A stretch of DNA of 64,000 nucleotides from Marchantia polymorpha subsp. ruderalis (GCA_037833965.1 AP031354.1:6116001-6180000); one strand, 5' to 3'; numbered from the stretch's first letter, positions 1 to 11,104 are shown. Program-made: numbers and translations. The notes: generated from the sequence alone by a model not told the origin.

Positions 1-2016
1 GAAATAAGATTATGATTAATATGTATGAATTGGATAAAAGTACACAAACAGAATAATGGAATTTAAAAAATTTAAATCTTAAAAGATAATGATATGGTAA
101 CAATTAGTTATTTCTCACTTTTTGCTAATTATTATTAATAATATTAATTATTTTCTGTAAACATCTATAAATGGTCAAATGACAGGAGAGGTATATAATT
201 TTTGCGAGGTGGGTAAGTGGTCGCTACTTCTAAAATAATGATTTATTTGTGAGTTGGTGGAGTTTTTTTTTCCCTGCCTTTCTATCGAACTACGTTCCCG
301 TTTGTGGTGAGTTATCACATTGATGAACGATGTGTATGATCCGGGATCCATATGATCTACTGAGTGATTCCCTACAGAACGAAAAAAATGGTGGAGCATT
401 GCAAATCTGATGATTATGATCTCCATAGACTCTACTTCCCTCGTTCATGACGCCTACATTATCCGCTCCCTCCCTCCTTGCCTTCCTTCCTCACTCCGCT
501 GCTGCTATCATTAAAAAAGAACGAACTTTACAATTCATTGCAGCATCTGAGTAGCCACATGCACAATCTTCGATCGTTCGACACAAGCGAGACATCTGAG
601 CGGAGGAAATCCTGAGCGTTATACGAGCATTTGAAATAACTTTCATGTGAATTATGTTTCTTTTGAAAATTTTTTTATTTTTAATAAGTTTGATAAAGTT
701 GTAAAAAATTTTTAATTTCATGAAAACTAGATAATCTCATTTTTTTATAATATAATGCAATTAATCATAACAAGATGATAGCAATGCATTGATCTCTGGA
801 AAATAACATAAATTTGTAAATTGAAAAATTAAAATATTTATTAATCATTTAAAATAAAATATTTCTATAAAGTGTAATATGAAATTACAAATAAATTATA
901 AATAAATTAAAAATGATAAAATTTATAATAAATCAATAGCAAATAGATTTCTAAGTTAAAATACCATTAACAATATTTGCTATATTTTGACCATGAAATG
1001 TGCATTCTTTGTTATATTTAAAATAATTATGAATCACATGAATAATATATTAATATTTTTGTACATCTTTGTAAGAGAGGACATTCACAAAAAAATTAAT
1101 TTACTTAGACCAAAAAATATTAGATTTTCATTTATTAAATTAGTGATATATTCAAATTAATTAGAAAAATTCTTAAAAAGTGAATTGTGATATTTCAAAT
1201 ATTTATAAAACAATGCTTTGAAATCATAAATATTTTATTACACTGTGCATAATACAAATTTATTTTCAAAGAATTTGGATAATGAGACATGTAGTATCAT
1301 AATATGAATAATTTGTGTTTATTTTGATAAATTTAAAAAAAATCGTCAAGAAATACAAAGGTCAATCCAATACATAGTATGATAAATCAATCTAATTATA
1401 TTCATATTAGAATGAAATTCTGCAAACCTCAATGGATATAATTAATATTTTTATCTGACATAGTTTGAAGAGATAAAGAAATATGTAGTTGACTATATTG
1501 TATTTTGTGATATTCGACATTAAAAGGTTGCATTATATTGGATGCAATATTTAACTTGTTTTTAATCTTTGGAAATTTTTTTGTGTAAATATTATATAAT
1601 TTATTTCAATAAATATATTTCTTTTAATGAATTTAGATATTGTGAAAAGTTTCATTGGATGAAGAAGCTATATTAAAAATGAATTTCATTACTAATAGAT
1701 TTTTTATGATATGAAATAAAAAGAAACAAGGAGGAAAAAATATAGAAATTTTTTAAGAAACAGATATTGAAATAACATATTATCTTTTACAAAATAAATG
1801 GAAATCTCAAAAAACAAAACAAATTATATGTATCAATCAGAATCATCTACTACTATTTAATCAAGGCTTGCCATTATAATTGATTATAAATAATTTGTAC
1901 ATTGTCGAGAGAAAGTTGATTTCGGACGTCAAGTGTATCATTAGTCGCGACATTTGTGATGTCGGCAATATTTTCTTTGTGAAAAATTAGCGGAGTTAAT
2001 CTTTCAAAAAACTTAC
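1..2016. other. AT-rich flanking DNA, no gene seen
   Basis: Very AT-rich sequence with long A/T runs, unlike the GC-rich DNA after 2435. The only open frames (for example 175-426 and 491-721 on the minus strand) are short, lack recognisable motifs and look like chance. I see no RNA gene, repeat unit or LTR edge. It probably represents intergenic or intronic DNA around the decayed host gene at 2017-2406. Confidence 0.7.
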
Positions 2017-2406
2017 AACTTTATACACAGGCTTTCTGGCCCCAGAAGTAGATGCTTAAATTCTACAAAATCCCTGTGGCAAACTGCTTCAGTTCTGCAG
2101 ACTATTCGTAAATTTTGCAGAAATCACTACAATAAAGAAAATCTACCGATCTATGTGCCGATTTCCACCAAAGAACTGTGCACTGTCAAACTCTAAGGTT
2201 TCGAAAGAGCAATGTCTGAGATATTCAAGTTCAGGTAATTTTATGGGTCTGTTGAAATACAGAGCTACATACACCTTTTCTACTGATGCGATGGAGATCA
2301 GTGTGTAATCATGGTACCTTGAAGACTACAACAGGCTCGCCTTTGTCACCAACAGACGAGGATCCATCACAGTATCTTATCCATGCGATATTCCAATTGT
2401 AGGTGT
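2017..2406 (-). pseudogene. Pectin acetylesterase-like gene fragment (two candidate exons)
   Basis: On the minus strand, 2406-2318 reads YNWNIAWIRYCDGSSSVGD followed by KGEPVVVFK. This closely follows the plant pectin acetylesterase signature (NWN..., RYCDG(A/S)SF.GD), a cell-wall esterase that removes acetyl groups from pectin. It is preceded by a splice-acceptor-like GATTGCAG and followed by a GTACC donor. After a ~255-bp AT-rich gap with intron character, 2062-2017 reads IYFWGQKA in the matching phase, which resembles the next conserved block (LYFRGQR) of that family, but an in-frame TAA follows at 2021-2023 before a GTAAGT donor. The 5' part of the gene would lie beyond the LTR that starts at 2435. 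I see no later exons (GCSAGG block) down to position 1, so it is most likely a broken remnant. The first exon is convincing, the second tentative. Family assignment is from memory of the motif. Confidence 0.6.
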
Positions 2407-2926
2407 CTGCAATCGGGACGACAGGACGCGTGAGTGTGGTAATCCACTTTTTGCTTTTGTGCGGAATTTAAAACAATTTGGAAAACAGTACCGCAGCAGC
2501 CGTGTAAATGGTGATCGGTACATTTAAATAGAGTGAAGATGGATAATTGCGGATCTCGCATGATCTCGTAGAATCCAAAAGTTGGGCGCAATGTCCGGAA
2601 CAGGCGCCCGACCTGAACGATCGATTCTGAAGGAGTTCTCCTTCGGCGCAAGGCGCATAATCCACCTTTGGCGGTACGCCTTTGGCGCTAAGGGGATCCT
2701 TCAGAGTTTATGCAATTCACAACGCCTCGACTTGCTCAGGGTCTTGTTGGAAAGAGCGCCAGCGCATCACGATTATGTAAGTACCTACGGGGTAGCGACT
2801 CCGTACGGTTCGCCTTCGGTTCAACGCCTACGGCGAAACGGACAGGTGCGCCCTCGGCGGGACAGAACTCCAGCGGCGAGAGCGCCTGCGGAGGGACAAG
2901 AGAGATTGACAGACGAGACAAAATCC

Positions 2927-2942
2927 GTTGACCACGGTCAAC
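2927..2942. promoter_or_regulatory. Inverted W-box pair in U3
   Basis: GTTGACCACGGTCAAC: two TTGACC W-box cores in inverted orientation with a two-base centre. The same site, usually as the perfect palindrome GTTGACCGCGGTCAAC, sits at the matching place in the U3 leader of the A-family LTRs of this window. WRKY transcription factors bind TTGAC(C/T). Use here is inferred. Confidence 0.5.
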
Positions 2943-3285
2943 GCCTACGGCGATGCACCTACGCCGAAGGACAACGTGAGGGAGCTACGCCGACGAACAA
3001 CTTCGGCGATGGGGGTCAACGCCTTCGGCGGAAGGAGTTCGCCTGCGGCGGAACGCCTTCGGCGGTGCGGGATGGATGCGAGTAGCGCGTCGGCAAGAAA
3101 GACGCCTTCGGCGCTACGCGACCATGGCCGCGGCGAAGTACGATGGCGGAGCTCAAATTGAAATTTTGAGCGTGTGAGCGTGCGCAACGGCGGAGCGTGA
3201 AGCCGCGTGTGCGAGAGGAGGGCCGTTACACCTCCAAGCCGGCGCAGCCATCAAGTGAGTCGACACTCACGACCAAGTGCCGACC

Positions 3286-3737
3286 ATGACATCCTGCGAG
3301 CGGAGAATGGACACTTCATTCTTGAATTCGCGATTTCAATTTCTTGTGCGAGCTGCGCGCGTCCACCTTCTAGCCGAGAGACATTCGATACACCGACGCG
3401 CAGAGACTCACAAGGTGACAAAGAGAGAATTGAGTGCGCAACAGTCGGAATCGAAAGAGATTAGAGTTTGCAGGAGAATCGAAGTTGCGGGCAAGGAGCT
3501 TGAGTGTAGCGGAGGAAGGTTCACGAAATCAAATTTCAAGAACGCGATGTCGAAGTCCACTCAGCTGCGGATGATTCCGCTCAAGCTTCCGCAGATTGGG
3601 TTGCGCGCATTTCAGGACCGGCTGTTTGCAGTGAAGCTCGATTTCCTCATGTGGGGATGGAATTACGTGTGCCAAGACATGGTGCGCGAATGGCAAAGGG
3701 AAAGACATCAACCTACGCGCGGATTCCGACCGCACGT
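3286..3737 (+). pseudogene. U3-encoded ORF, C family, N-terminal part
   Basis: Open frame starting at ATG 3286, the position that matches the start of the intact 1,045-codon ORF at 38978 (both follow CGACC). It encodes the beginning of the conserved N-terminal domain: FLNSRFQFLVRAARVHLL near residue 15, then a block with LRMIPLKLPQIGLRAFQ, KLDFLMWGWNYVC and DMVREW, ending at GFRPH. It is cut at 3737 by a nested LTR, so most of the protein is absent. It shows that the U3 ORF exists in a third LTR family with the same block order, and family-specific substitutions are scattered along it. Function unknown. Confidence 0.75.
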
Positions 3738-4293
3738 TGTGGTAACTCACTTTTTGCTTTTGTGCGGAATTTAAAACAATTTTGGAAAACAGTACCGCAG
3801 CAGTCGTGTAAATGAGGATAATGTAATAGAGTGAAAATGGATAATCGCGGATCTCGCACGATCTCGTAGAATCCAGAAGTTGGGCGCAATGTCCGAAACA
3901 GGCGCCTGACCTCAACGATCGATTCTAAAGGAGTTCTCCTTCGGCGCAAGGCGCATAATTCGCTTTCGGTAGTACGCCTTCGGCGCTAGGGGGATCCCTC
4001 CGAGTTTATGTAATTCACAACGCCTCGACTTGATTAGGGTCTTGTTGGAAAGAGCTTGACGCGCTCGTTCTAACGAGTCCAAGAACGCATGGAACGGATG
4101 AGGACTCAGGGAGTTGTGATTGTCGGAAGATGCGAAGACGAACGTCTACGCATAGGCGGAAGGAGTTCGTCGTCGGCGGGAAGTCCGCCGGGAATTCCGC
4201 CTACGCATAGGCGGAAGAAATTCGCCTGCGCGTAGGCACTTCGCCATCGGCGGAATATTCGCCTTCGGCCCTAGAAGTTCGCCTTCGGGGGTG
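3738..4293 (+). mobile_element. Second C-family LTR fragment nested in the first
   Basis: Starts TGTGGTAACTCAC directly after GACCGCACGT of the interrupted ORF. Its first ~350 bases are close to those at 2435 (same subterminal block, same GTACCGCAGCAG stretch, same tail into TTGGAAAGAGCTTGACGCGC), so it is the same family inserted into itself in the same orientation. Around 4294 the sequence switches to the reverse complement of the middle of an A-type U3 ORF, so this LTR is 3' truncated by a rearrangement. The exact breakpoint is uncertain by a few bases. Confidence 0.75.
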
Positions 4294-5075
4294 AAGCTCG
4301 ACCGTATCCTCTCTGCCGCCGACGTCCGCCGCCGAAGGCGATCGAGCGGAGGGTGTCTGCGCGGGGTTTGATTGCGCATCGCGCACCGAAATTTCGTCCC
4401 GCGAACAGTCAATCCGCTCCCCCGTCAGGTCCTGCTCCCTCAATCGGTCCTGCGCGAGGGCTGTGCCTGGCCTGTGCGCAGGCGCAAATGCCGGCGCCTT
4501 GTCCGCCGCAGGCGCAGCGCCGAAGGCGTCTATAGCCGAAGGCGACATAGCCGGAGGCCGCTCGCCCGATGTCCCTTGGCCCGTAGGCCTTACCGCCGAA
4601 GGCGCATCTACCGGCGGACTACCCGCCGATGGTGCTGCCTCCGCACGCTCCCTGTTCACATCTCGTTGGCCCGAGGGCCCTGGCGCCGAAGGCGCAAATC
4701 GCGGCGCGTTGGACGTCGGAGGGTCTGGCCCGAAGGCCCGTGACCCGTAGGCGGATCTTCCGCCGGCTCCTTCCCCTTCCTACGTTGGAACGGGGGTGAA
4801 TCCTGCCTGTGCACAGGCGGCACGTGTGTAGGCGACCTGTGCACAGGCGAACGCCTGTGCACAGGCGGACTGCTCCTTCCTACGCGTAGGCGTAGGTCCA
4901 CGTCCGCTTGTGGTCGCCTTTCCGTCGAGGCTCGCCTGTGCGCAGGCGGAACACCTGTCCGCAACGCACGTGGTAACTCCGGAGGACCTTGGCCCGTAGG
5001 CGGCCTCTCGTCCGTCGAAGGTGTAGCGTGGCCCGTCGCTCCTGCAGCCGTCCGCGCTCCCTCGTTCTTCTCCGG
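4294..5075 (-). pseudogene. Inverted fragment of an A-type U3 ORF (linker region)
   Basis: Reverse complement of the Pro/Ser/Arg-rich linker of the A-type U3 ORF, recognisable by peptides such as RDEISVRDAQSNPAQTPSARSPSA, APSAIDAFGAAPAADKAPA and the PPVHRRSPVHR repeats coded by CGCCTGTGCACAGGCG palindromes. The frame is broken: the first part reads in one minus-strand frame (about 4297-4659) and the rest in another. It ends at 5075 with TCCGG next to a B-family LTR start. The A ORF continues uninterrupted across this site in other copies, so 5076 is an insertion junction. The target half-site matches the one at 17763-17767 (see findings). Confidence 0.75.
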
Positions 5076-8000
5076 TGTGATAACACATTTTTTGTTTTTT
5101 TTGCAGAATTTAAACAATTTTAGAAACTAGTACCGAAGCAGTGTTTGTAGTTAGAAAAGGGTACGTTAAATAGAGTGGATTGATGAGATCGTCACGAGGT
5201 CACGAAGAATCGCGTAGTCGGATGTACCAACGCCAATGTCTTCGGCGCCTTCGGCAAAAGCTCCTTTTCTGAGGTGTCTCTACTCACGCGCTTCCAGCGT
5301 ATAAGGAAGCTACGCTTCCGGCGCAGACACCTCAGGAGGAGGTTTTGCTAAAGACGTCAGGAGAAGGGCCCGGACCTCTGAAGGCGTCTGACCATGAGTG
5401 CGCCTTCGGCGATGCGCCGCTAGCGCGGAAAGGGAAAACCTTCATAACGATCGGAATACACGGTAGATCCAGTTGGTTGAAGTCGCATTAGAAAGAGCTC
5501 GGGACGCTCGTTCTAACGAGCCCAAGAGCGTCGGAGATGGATCAGGGACGGAGAAGTTATGAGCGTCGGAAAACTCGTAGCCGGACATGCGCCGTTCGCG
5601 CTAGGGTTCACAGCCGGAAAGGATTCCCGTACGCCCTCGGCGATGCACCTTCGGCGGAATCGCGCGCTCATAGGAGGAAACCAACTCAGAGTCGGAAGCG
5701 CCTTTGGCGGCTGCTCATGGAAGGAAAGCGCCGGTCGGATGTACGCCTCCGACGTGGCGCTGATGGCCGGATACGCTGGCATGATTTGCGCTGGCGGATA
5801 TGCGCCGTCAGCAATGGACGAGGCATAAAGGACAAAATAAGCGGTACGAATGCGCGCCGGCGTAATTCGCTCCGACTGGATGTGCGCCTCCAGCAAGGCG
5901 CCGAGGGATAAGGAACACGCCAGCGGCGACACGCCTCCGGTGATGGACGGGTTAGGGAAAGACAACATAGCCGACGTATACCCTGCGGCGGACTCGAGTC
6001 CGGAAGGCGGCGGCGGCGGGGGAATTCAACATTCACGCATGCGAATGCGCGCAGTGCGGAGACGTGAATTAGCGCATGCAAAGGGCGAACCGTTAGGCCG
6101 TATAGCCGGCTGCGTACGTTGTAACCAGTAAGAACGTTGGAAGTTCTTGAATTCGGAGAAGAAAAGACTGCGCTCCAGTCTCATTCTCTCATTCTTGATT
6201 TTGCGAGTTCCAGCTTCCAAGATTACGCGCAAGGGCGGAGAGACCTGCAGTGAGAGGAGAGAGTGCGGAGACGAGTTGCGCAAGGATCTTGACAGACCTT
6301 GGAGAGAATTGCGAGTAGCGAACTTGAGCGTGAGCGAAGAGAGAGTGAGCAGTCAGTGCTTGAGCGGCCGACGCGCAGTGGCGATTGTGAGAGGGCGAGC
6401 GAAAGGGAGAACGTTTGTGTGTGCAGGAAACGCAATGTCGAAGGTTCCCCAGCTGCGAGTGTCTCCCCTCAGGGTGCCGCAGATCGGTCTACGCGCATTT
6501 CAAGATGTGCTGCTGGGGCTGAAGCTCGATTTTCTCCTGTGGGGGTGGAACTGGACATGTCCGGAGATGGTGCGCGAGTATCTGCAGGAGAGACACAAGC
6601 CCTCACGCGGATTCCGTCCACATCCAGAAAGATGGGACATTTGTAACTGGGCGCAGGTGTTGGGCAGGTGTGCCGGCGAGGAAGGGGATCTCCTCTTCGA
6701 GGCCGATAGCGTGAAGGTGTCCCAGGAGGAAGAAATCTCCTACAATGAGCTCTTCAAAGTTGCCAGGCACCCCAAGAACGGTTTCCGGACACGGGATTAC
6801 AAAGATCGATTGCGGAGAAATGTCGCGACTGCATTGCTGAAGATATTGCAGCCGACCAAGACCGCTTACATGCATGGTTGGCAGGTAGAATTTGTGGAGC
6901 TAGTGTTGTCAGGAGCTTCAGTGCATTGGGCACGGCTCCTGTGGAAGGTGACGCGCCAACATGCGCAAGAAGAGAGAGGAGGATCCCTCAATCATCTTTC
7001 GCCTTACCTGATTGTGTTTTATCGGGCGATGGGATGTTTGACAAATTCTGAGAAAACACGGTTTCCGCTGCTGACCCGGAGCTATCCAGGTAGATACTCG
7101 CGGGAGGCCGAAGTAGACACGGATCCGGACGAGGAACCTGCCAGTCCGCCTCCGGCTCCGGCCCCAGCAAGAGCAGCAGAAGAACGTCGAAGTGAGCGCA
7201 TTCCGCGAAAGCGGAAGTGGGATGAGAGACCTGAGGACAGGCAGCCGGAAGTGCCAGCTGCGCCGACTCGTGGTCGGCCCACCCACGAGCCTCACAGTCG
7301 ACCAAAACAGAGGGCACGCAAAATGCCAACTAGTACTGAGGAGACCGGGCGTACTCTGGTCCGGCGGAATCTCACGCAGGAGGAGATAATCGCGCAGATT
7401 CTAGGGAAGTCGACAAATACCTCTGCGCAGAAGGCACCAATGCCTTCAGAAGGAGATGGACGGACTGACAGTCGGCCGACTACGAGTCGGGCAACTGAAG
7501 GTCGACAAGCGGAAGGAAGGCCAACTTAACGGCGCGTTAAGTTAGAGTTAGAGACTTGAACAGTTCCCCCTTACTCCTTCGAGTGACATATCCTGATTGT
7601 ACTCCTACGGGAAGTTTTCCCTGAATGCCAAAGTGAAGTTTTATTACTTCGTGTAAGCCTTGGTTTGCAATTCAGGTTGTGTGTGTGTTACTGGATCGTG
7701 TCTCAGTTAAGTTCTCAGTCGGGTCTGCACTCCCTACGTTTGGTGTGAGAGTCGAGGGTGACGTCCACGGCGTATGAAGAGGCTTCGTTCCGAAGTGGGA
7801 AGTCCAGTCCGGGTACCCTACGCTAGTTCCTGGCGGAAGGGCAGTAAAAGCCGGAGTGGGAGTCACTACCTGCAGAACCTCTGAGACACTTTCCTCCTGA
7901 AATCCGAAGCGGAGGTCCTGACCGACCTCCGAGTTGTGCTTTTGCCAGTTTCAGGTGTGTGTGTGTGTGTGTGTTGAGTGACCACGCTGTACCGTGCATC

Positions 8001-8209
8001 CTCCGAGCATCCTCCGAGTTGAGATCCTCCTCCGAGTCGAGCCTCCGAGTCGAGCACTGCAGTATTTCTGGGAGTGACAGTCGCCTAGAATTTAAACTCT
8101 ACAAAAGTCTGTTAAACGTGACACTTTTACTCTGTGTGTTGCCTCTGTCCCTGTGGGTTCGATCTTTTTACCACCATACTGCAGTTTTAGCCTTTGGTGG
8201 GTTATTACA
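5076..8209 (+). mobile_element. B-family 5' LTR with 1.75-kb internal deletion
   Basis: Begins TGTGATAACACA and ends GGGTTATTACA at 8209, 22 bases before the primer binding site. Compared with the complete inverted B LTR at 17768-22647 (4,880 bp) it is about 1.75 kb shorter. At about 7540 the sequence jumps from the middle of the U3 ORF straight to GTTAGAGACTTGAACAG of the R-U5 part, so the second half of the ORF, the TATA box and the conserved hairpin after it are gone. The remaining R-U5 has a (TG)n run (about 7953-7974), tandem CTCCGAGTCGAG units and the terminal block CTGCAGTTTTAGCC. It is the 5' LTR of the B element whose gag starts at 8293, and presumably is no longer able to drive it. 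Confidence 0.85.
6435..7529 (+). pseudogene. U3-encoded ORF, B family, N-terminal half
   Basis: Open frame of 364 codons from ATG 6435. The frame is open back to 6147, but no ATG lies further upstream, so a non-AUG or lost start is possible. The conserved N-terminal domain is complete: LRVSPLRVPQIGLRAFQ, LDFLLWGWNWTCPEMVREY, RGFRPHPERWDICNWAQVLG, GFRTRDYKDRLRRNVATAL and LNHLSPYLIVFYRAMGCLT, followed by a Glu/Pro/Arg-rich linker. It ends at TAA 7527-7529. In the B copies near 34727 and 56560 the same codon is GAA and the frame continues, so the stop is a derived mutation, shared only with the copy at 20189-20191. The coiled-coil half is removed by the LTR deletion. Function unknown. Confidence 0.75.
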
Positions 8210-8231
8210 TAAGGAGCCGACAACTTCTTTT

Positions 8232-8249
8232 TGGCGCCGCTGCCGGGGA
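8232..8249 (+). promoter_or_regulatory. Primer binding site (tRNA-Asp type)
   Basis: TGGCGCCGCTGCCGGGGA, complementary at 17 of 18 positions to the 3' end of plant tRNA-Asp(GUC) as I remember it (TGGCGCCGTTGCCGGGGA is the usual Athila/Tat form). It lies 22 bases after the LTR end. The spacer AAGGAGCCGACAACTTCTT can fold into a 6-bp stem. Confidence 0.85.
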
Positions 8250-8281
8250 GAGTGCGTCAACACCAGAGTACTTGAGCAACA

Positions 8282-8323
8282 ATGCTCGGTGAATGTCGAC
8301 GAGCAATAGTGTGGGAAACCTGA
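8282..8323 (+). CDS. 13-codon upstream ORF overlapping the gag start
   Basis: ATG at 8282, stop TGA at 8321-8323, peptide MLGECRRAIVWET. It starts 11 bases before the gag ATG (8293) and overlaps it in another frame. The same uORF, again exactly 13 codons but ending in TAA, is at 27397 and 43204. The uATG has A at -3, the gag ATG has T at -3, so scanning ribosomes should favour the uORF. A role in limiting gag translation is an inference. Confidence 0.5.
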   Translation: MLGECRRAIVWET

Positions 8324-11098
8324 GTGCGAGAGCCACACGAAAACTCTGTCGAGATTCAAAAAAAGCCGTAGAAGCAAAACGGCGAACCAAAAAGAAGACT
8401 CCCGGTGAGGACTCTGCAGAAAGATCGCCATCACCGACTGCTGGAAGACAAAGGCGTTCCAGTTCACCTACCGCAAGCATTGAGCTAACAGTTTTATTGG
8501 AAATTCCTCCGACAGAAACTCTTCCTGAGTTTGGCCAACCTAGGATCAGTCCGTTGACAAGATCACCAATGGCAGACCATCAAGCCAATCTCCGCCAGGT
8601 GTTTTCCCAACCTATCACAAAACATTCGTATCCAAGATACACGGGAACGGGCGACGACGATGATGCAGATTCATACATAAAGCTCTTCGAGTCTGTCTCC
8701 ATCGCCAATCGTGAGACCAGTGATGAAGACAGACTGCGAATCTTTCCTAGCCTGCTACGCAGGCGAGCTCGTAGCTGGTACAACCATGAGAGCACCGACC
8801 CCACTGGCATCCGGACCTGGGCTCAGCTCAAGGAAAAGTTTCTGAGGCGGTTTCGCGAACTCGGATATGACAGTCGAGTACTGACCCGGCTTCGAAATCT
8901 TCGACGCGAGCGGAAGGAGAATCTTCGAGACTATACTGAGAGATTCCAAGACCTCCTAGATCGAATTCCGAAGACAGGCCCAGGAGAACCATTTTCGGTA
9001 CAACAAGCAGTGGATTGGTATGTGACAGGGCTCTCAAGAGAAATGGAGACCTTCTGTAGGAGAGGCAAGACTGACACAATCCAAGATGTGATAGCTTCCG
9101 CGGAGACCTTTGAGACGTCAACCCTTGACACTCGAAGACGCGACCGACGGTCGACGAAGAAGAAATCGCAAGGCGGACGTCGGAAGAGAAGGAACTCGCC
9201 TTCCTCGACAGAAGAATCAAGCTCCTCCGAATCAAGTTCTTCCTCGGAAGAGGAAGAGGACTCGTCATCTTCAGAGGAAGAAAGACGGAAGAAGAAACGC
9301 AGTACGATCAAGAAGAAGGATCGAGGTAGGGGAATCCCAGTGAAGAGTCAAGGGGACATCGCAGCCAAGGTGGACAACCTGGTGAAGAATTTTGCAGACC
9401 TGAAAGTTCATGTAGTGGGAGGTCAAGACCGACGTAAATCACCTGCGCGACAGCGAGCGAATCTCTGGTGTACTACGTGCGGACAGGTGGGACATGCCAA
9501 CACGGAGTGCATGTCCGCTCGCCCAACTTACCCAGTGAATGCGGTCGAATGGGCACCACAGTGGGAGAATCCCATGTATTATGCTGAGCCGGTTGAGGAC
9601 ACCGCCTACGCGGTGCAGACAGCTCCAACTACAACTCCGAACCCACCTGTGCATATACCGCGCTTTGTTCCGAGAGAAATGGCGGGTACGCTCCCACCGA
9701 GACGCATGGCACCGCCAGGCAATTACAACCGACCTCCACCACAATTCAATGGTTGCTACAACTGCGGGGACATGGGACATTACGCGCCAAGTTGTCCCCA
9801 CCCGAGGAAGCAAATGGGGTATGCACCGTTGTGCAGCAATTGCAAGAAGTCTGGACATACGGCAGCCGAATGTGATCAGCCACCAGTCCCCAGGCAAGCC
9901 GTGCGTTTCGTATCGACACCTGGCAAGGAAGAGGTGCAGGTCAACCAGGTAGAACTGAGCCCAGACCCAGCTGAAGAAGACGAAGTATGGCCGGAAGAAG
10001 AAGTAATGTGCGGACGGGTAGAGACCCGAAGTTCGAAGAGGAGGGGAGAGGACCACGAGGACACTCGCCGCCTCGAGCGCAGGGAAGAGAGGAGGAAGTC
10101 TAAAGAAGTTAGAGAAGGCCGAAGGAGAAGGCCGGGTACACCTCCGGCGATGCGGAACATCCAGCTGGAGCAGAACTCAGAGAAGGCGGACAGGTCTTCA
10201 GAAGAGTTCCGGACCCGAGACTACCTTCCGGACATCAAAGATGAGGTGAGTCACCTCATCAAGGAAGCACTGGGCGCCGGAACGACATCCGACGACCGGA
10301 AGGCGGCTAGGCCCCCTACAACTTCCGACCGCGAGTACAGAGAGAGTGGCGGCTGTGACTTCCAACACTTCCTACGACATAGTGGAGGACATAGGGAGTC
10401 AGAGGGCAAATATTTCCTTCCACCAGCTGTTGGAGGACAATAAGACGTACAGAAGGATGCTGATGCTTTCGTCGCGCCGACCACGCAAACCCCGAAAAGG
10501 GAAACTTCCGGCTGTGTACAGAGTGGAAGGAGGAGACCTAGGACCTCCAGAGATCGAAGTAGAGATCGGAGGCTGCGTCATACAGAAGGTACCAGTGGAC
10601 TCCGGCTCGGGCGTGAACATCATGACCGAGGAGACAGCGAACTCCTTGGGGTTCCAGACCTTCGAGCCTACATCCCGAGTGTTGCGACTGGCCGATCAAA
10701 CGCGCAGAATGCCGCTAGGAATGTTGAGCAATGTGAGAACCAACATTGGAGGAGTGGACTTTCAACTGTCCTACAAAATATTGCAACCTCTAATGAAGAA
10801 AGGTTATGATGTGCTGCTTGGCAGACCGTGGCTATACGATGCCAAAGCAAGGTGTGACTGGAGGAGGAAGAGATTACAGTTCCGGAACCCTGTGGACCCT
10901 CCGACTGTCATTACCGTACCATGGACCAAGGTACCACACGAGGGCGAAACACCTTCCACCACCTCCGGTTACACGACTGGAGGGGAGACCAGCTCGTCAT
11001 GCACTTCAGAGACAGAAACGTCGGATGAGTTTGTGGGTTACGTCACTTGCTGCTCCATTGAGGAGGAAGGAGACGATGTGCATCCGGATGACGAATAG
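8293..11098 (+). pseudogene. gag-pro: gag-protease polyprotein of the B element (frameshifted)
   Basis: Capsid/nucleocapsid precursor fused to an aspartic protease. Start ATG 8293 (MSTSNSVGNLSA). The retrotransposon gag domain follows (ADSYIKLFESVSIANRE, ARSWYNHESTDP, LKEKFLRRFRELGYDSR), then a Ser/Glu-rich stretch and three CCHC zinc knuckles (CTTCGQVGHANTEC, CYNCGDMGHYAPSC, CSNCKKSGHTAAEC). One frameshift near 10346 moves the rest into another frame, where the protease lies (VPVDSGSGVNIMTEE, then VLLGRPWLYDAKARCDWRR). The frame closes at TAG 11096-11098, which is followed by CAACTA. Apart from the frameshift it is well preserved, so it seems only moderately old. Packaging of element RNA and processing of the polyprotein are the family roles. 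Confidence 0.85.
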
Positions 11099-11104
11099 CA
11101 ACTA
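11096..11104 (+). promoter_or_regulatory. UAG readthrough context between gag-pro and pol
   Basis: TAG-CAA-CTA, matching the tobamovirus-type readthrough consensus UAG-CAR-YYA. Pol continues in the same frame directly after it. The corresponding sites at 30226 and 46065 are TAG-CAA-TTA, so the consensus is kept although this copy has diverged. Confidence 0.65.

Larger units (their letters stand above)
2435..3737 (+). mobile_element. C-family LTR fragment (5' end to mid U3 ORF)
   Basis: Starts with TGTGGTAATCCAC, the same terminal motif as the LTRs further on (TGTGGTACCCCAC in family A, TGTGRTAACACA in family B), followed by the shared subterminal stretch GGAATTTAAAACAATTTGG. It runs through a U3 leader rich in CGCC-TTC-GGCG and CGCCTACGGCG motifs, an inverted W-box pair (2927-2942) and the start of the U3 ORF, and stops at 3737 where a second LTR of the same family begins. 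The flank before 2435 is the intron of the pectin acetylesterase fragment. I call it family C because it is clearly diverged from A and B. No R, U5 or internal region of this copy is visible. Confidence 0.8.

Noticed and set aside
175-426. Minus-strand open frame of 83 codons in the AT-rich flank
   Set aside because: No motif, no related copy in the window, and the composition follows the surrounding noncoding DNA.
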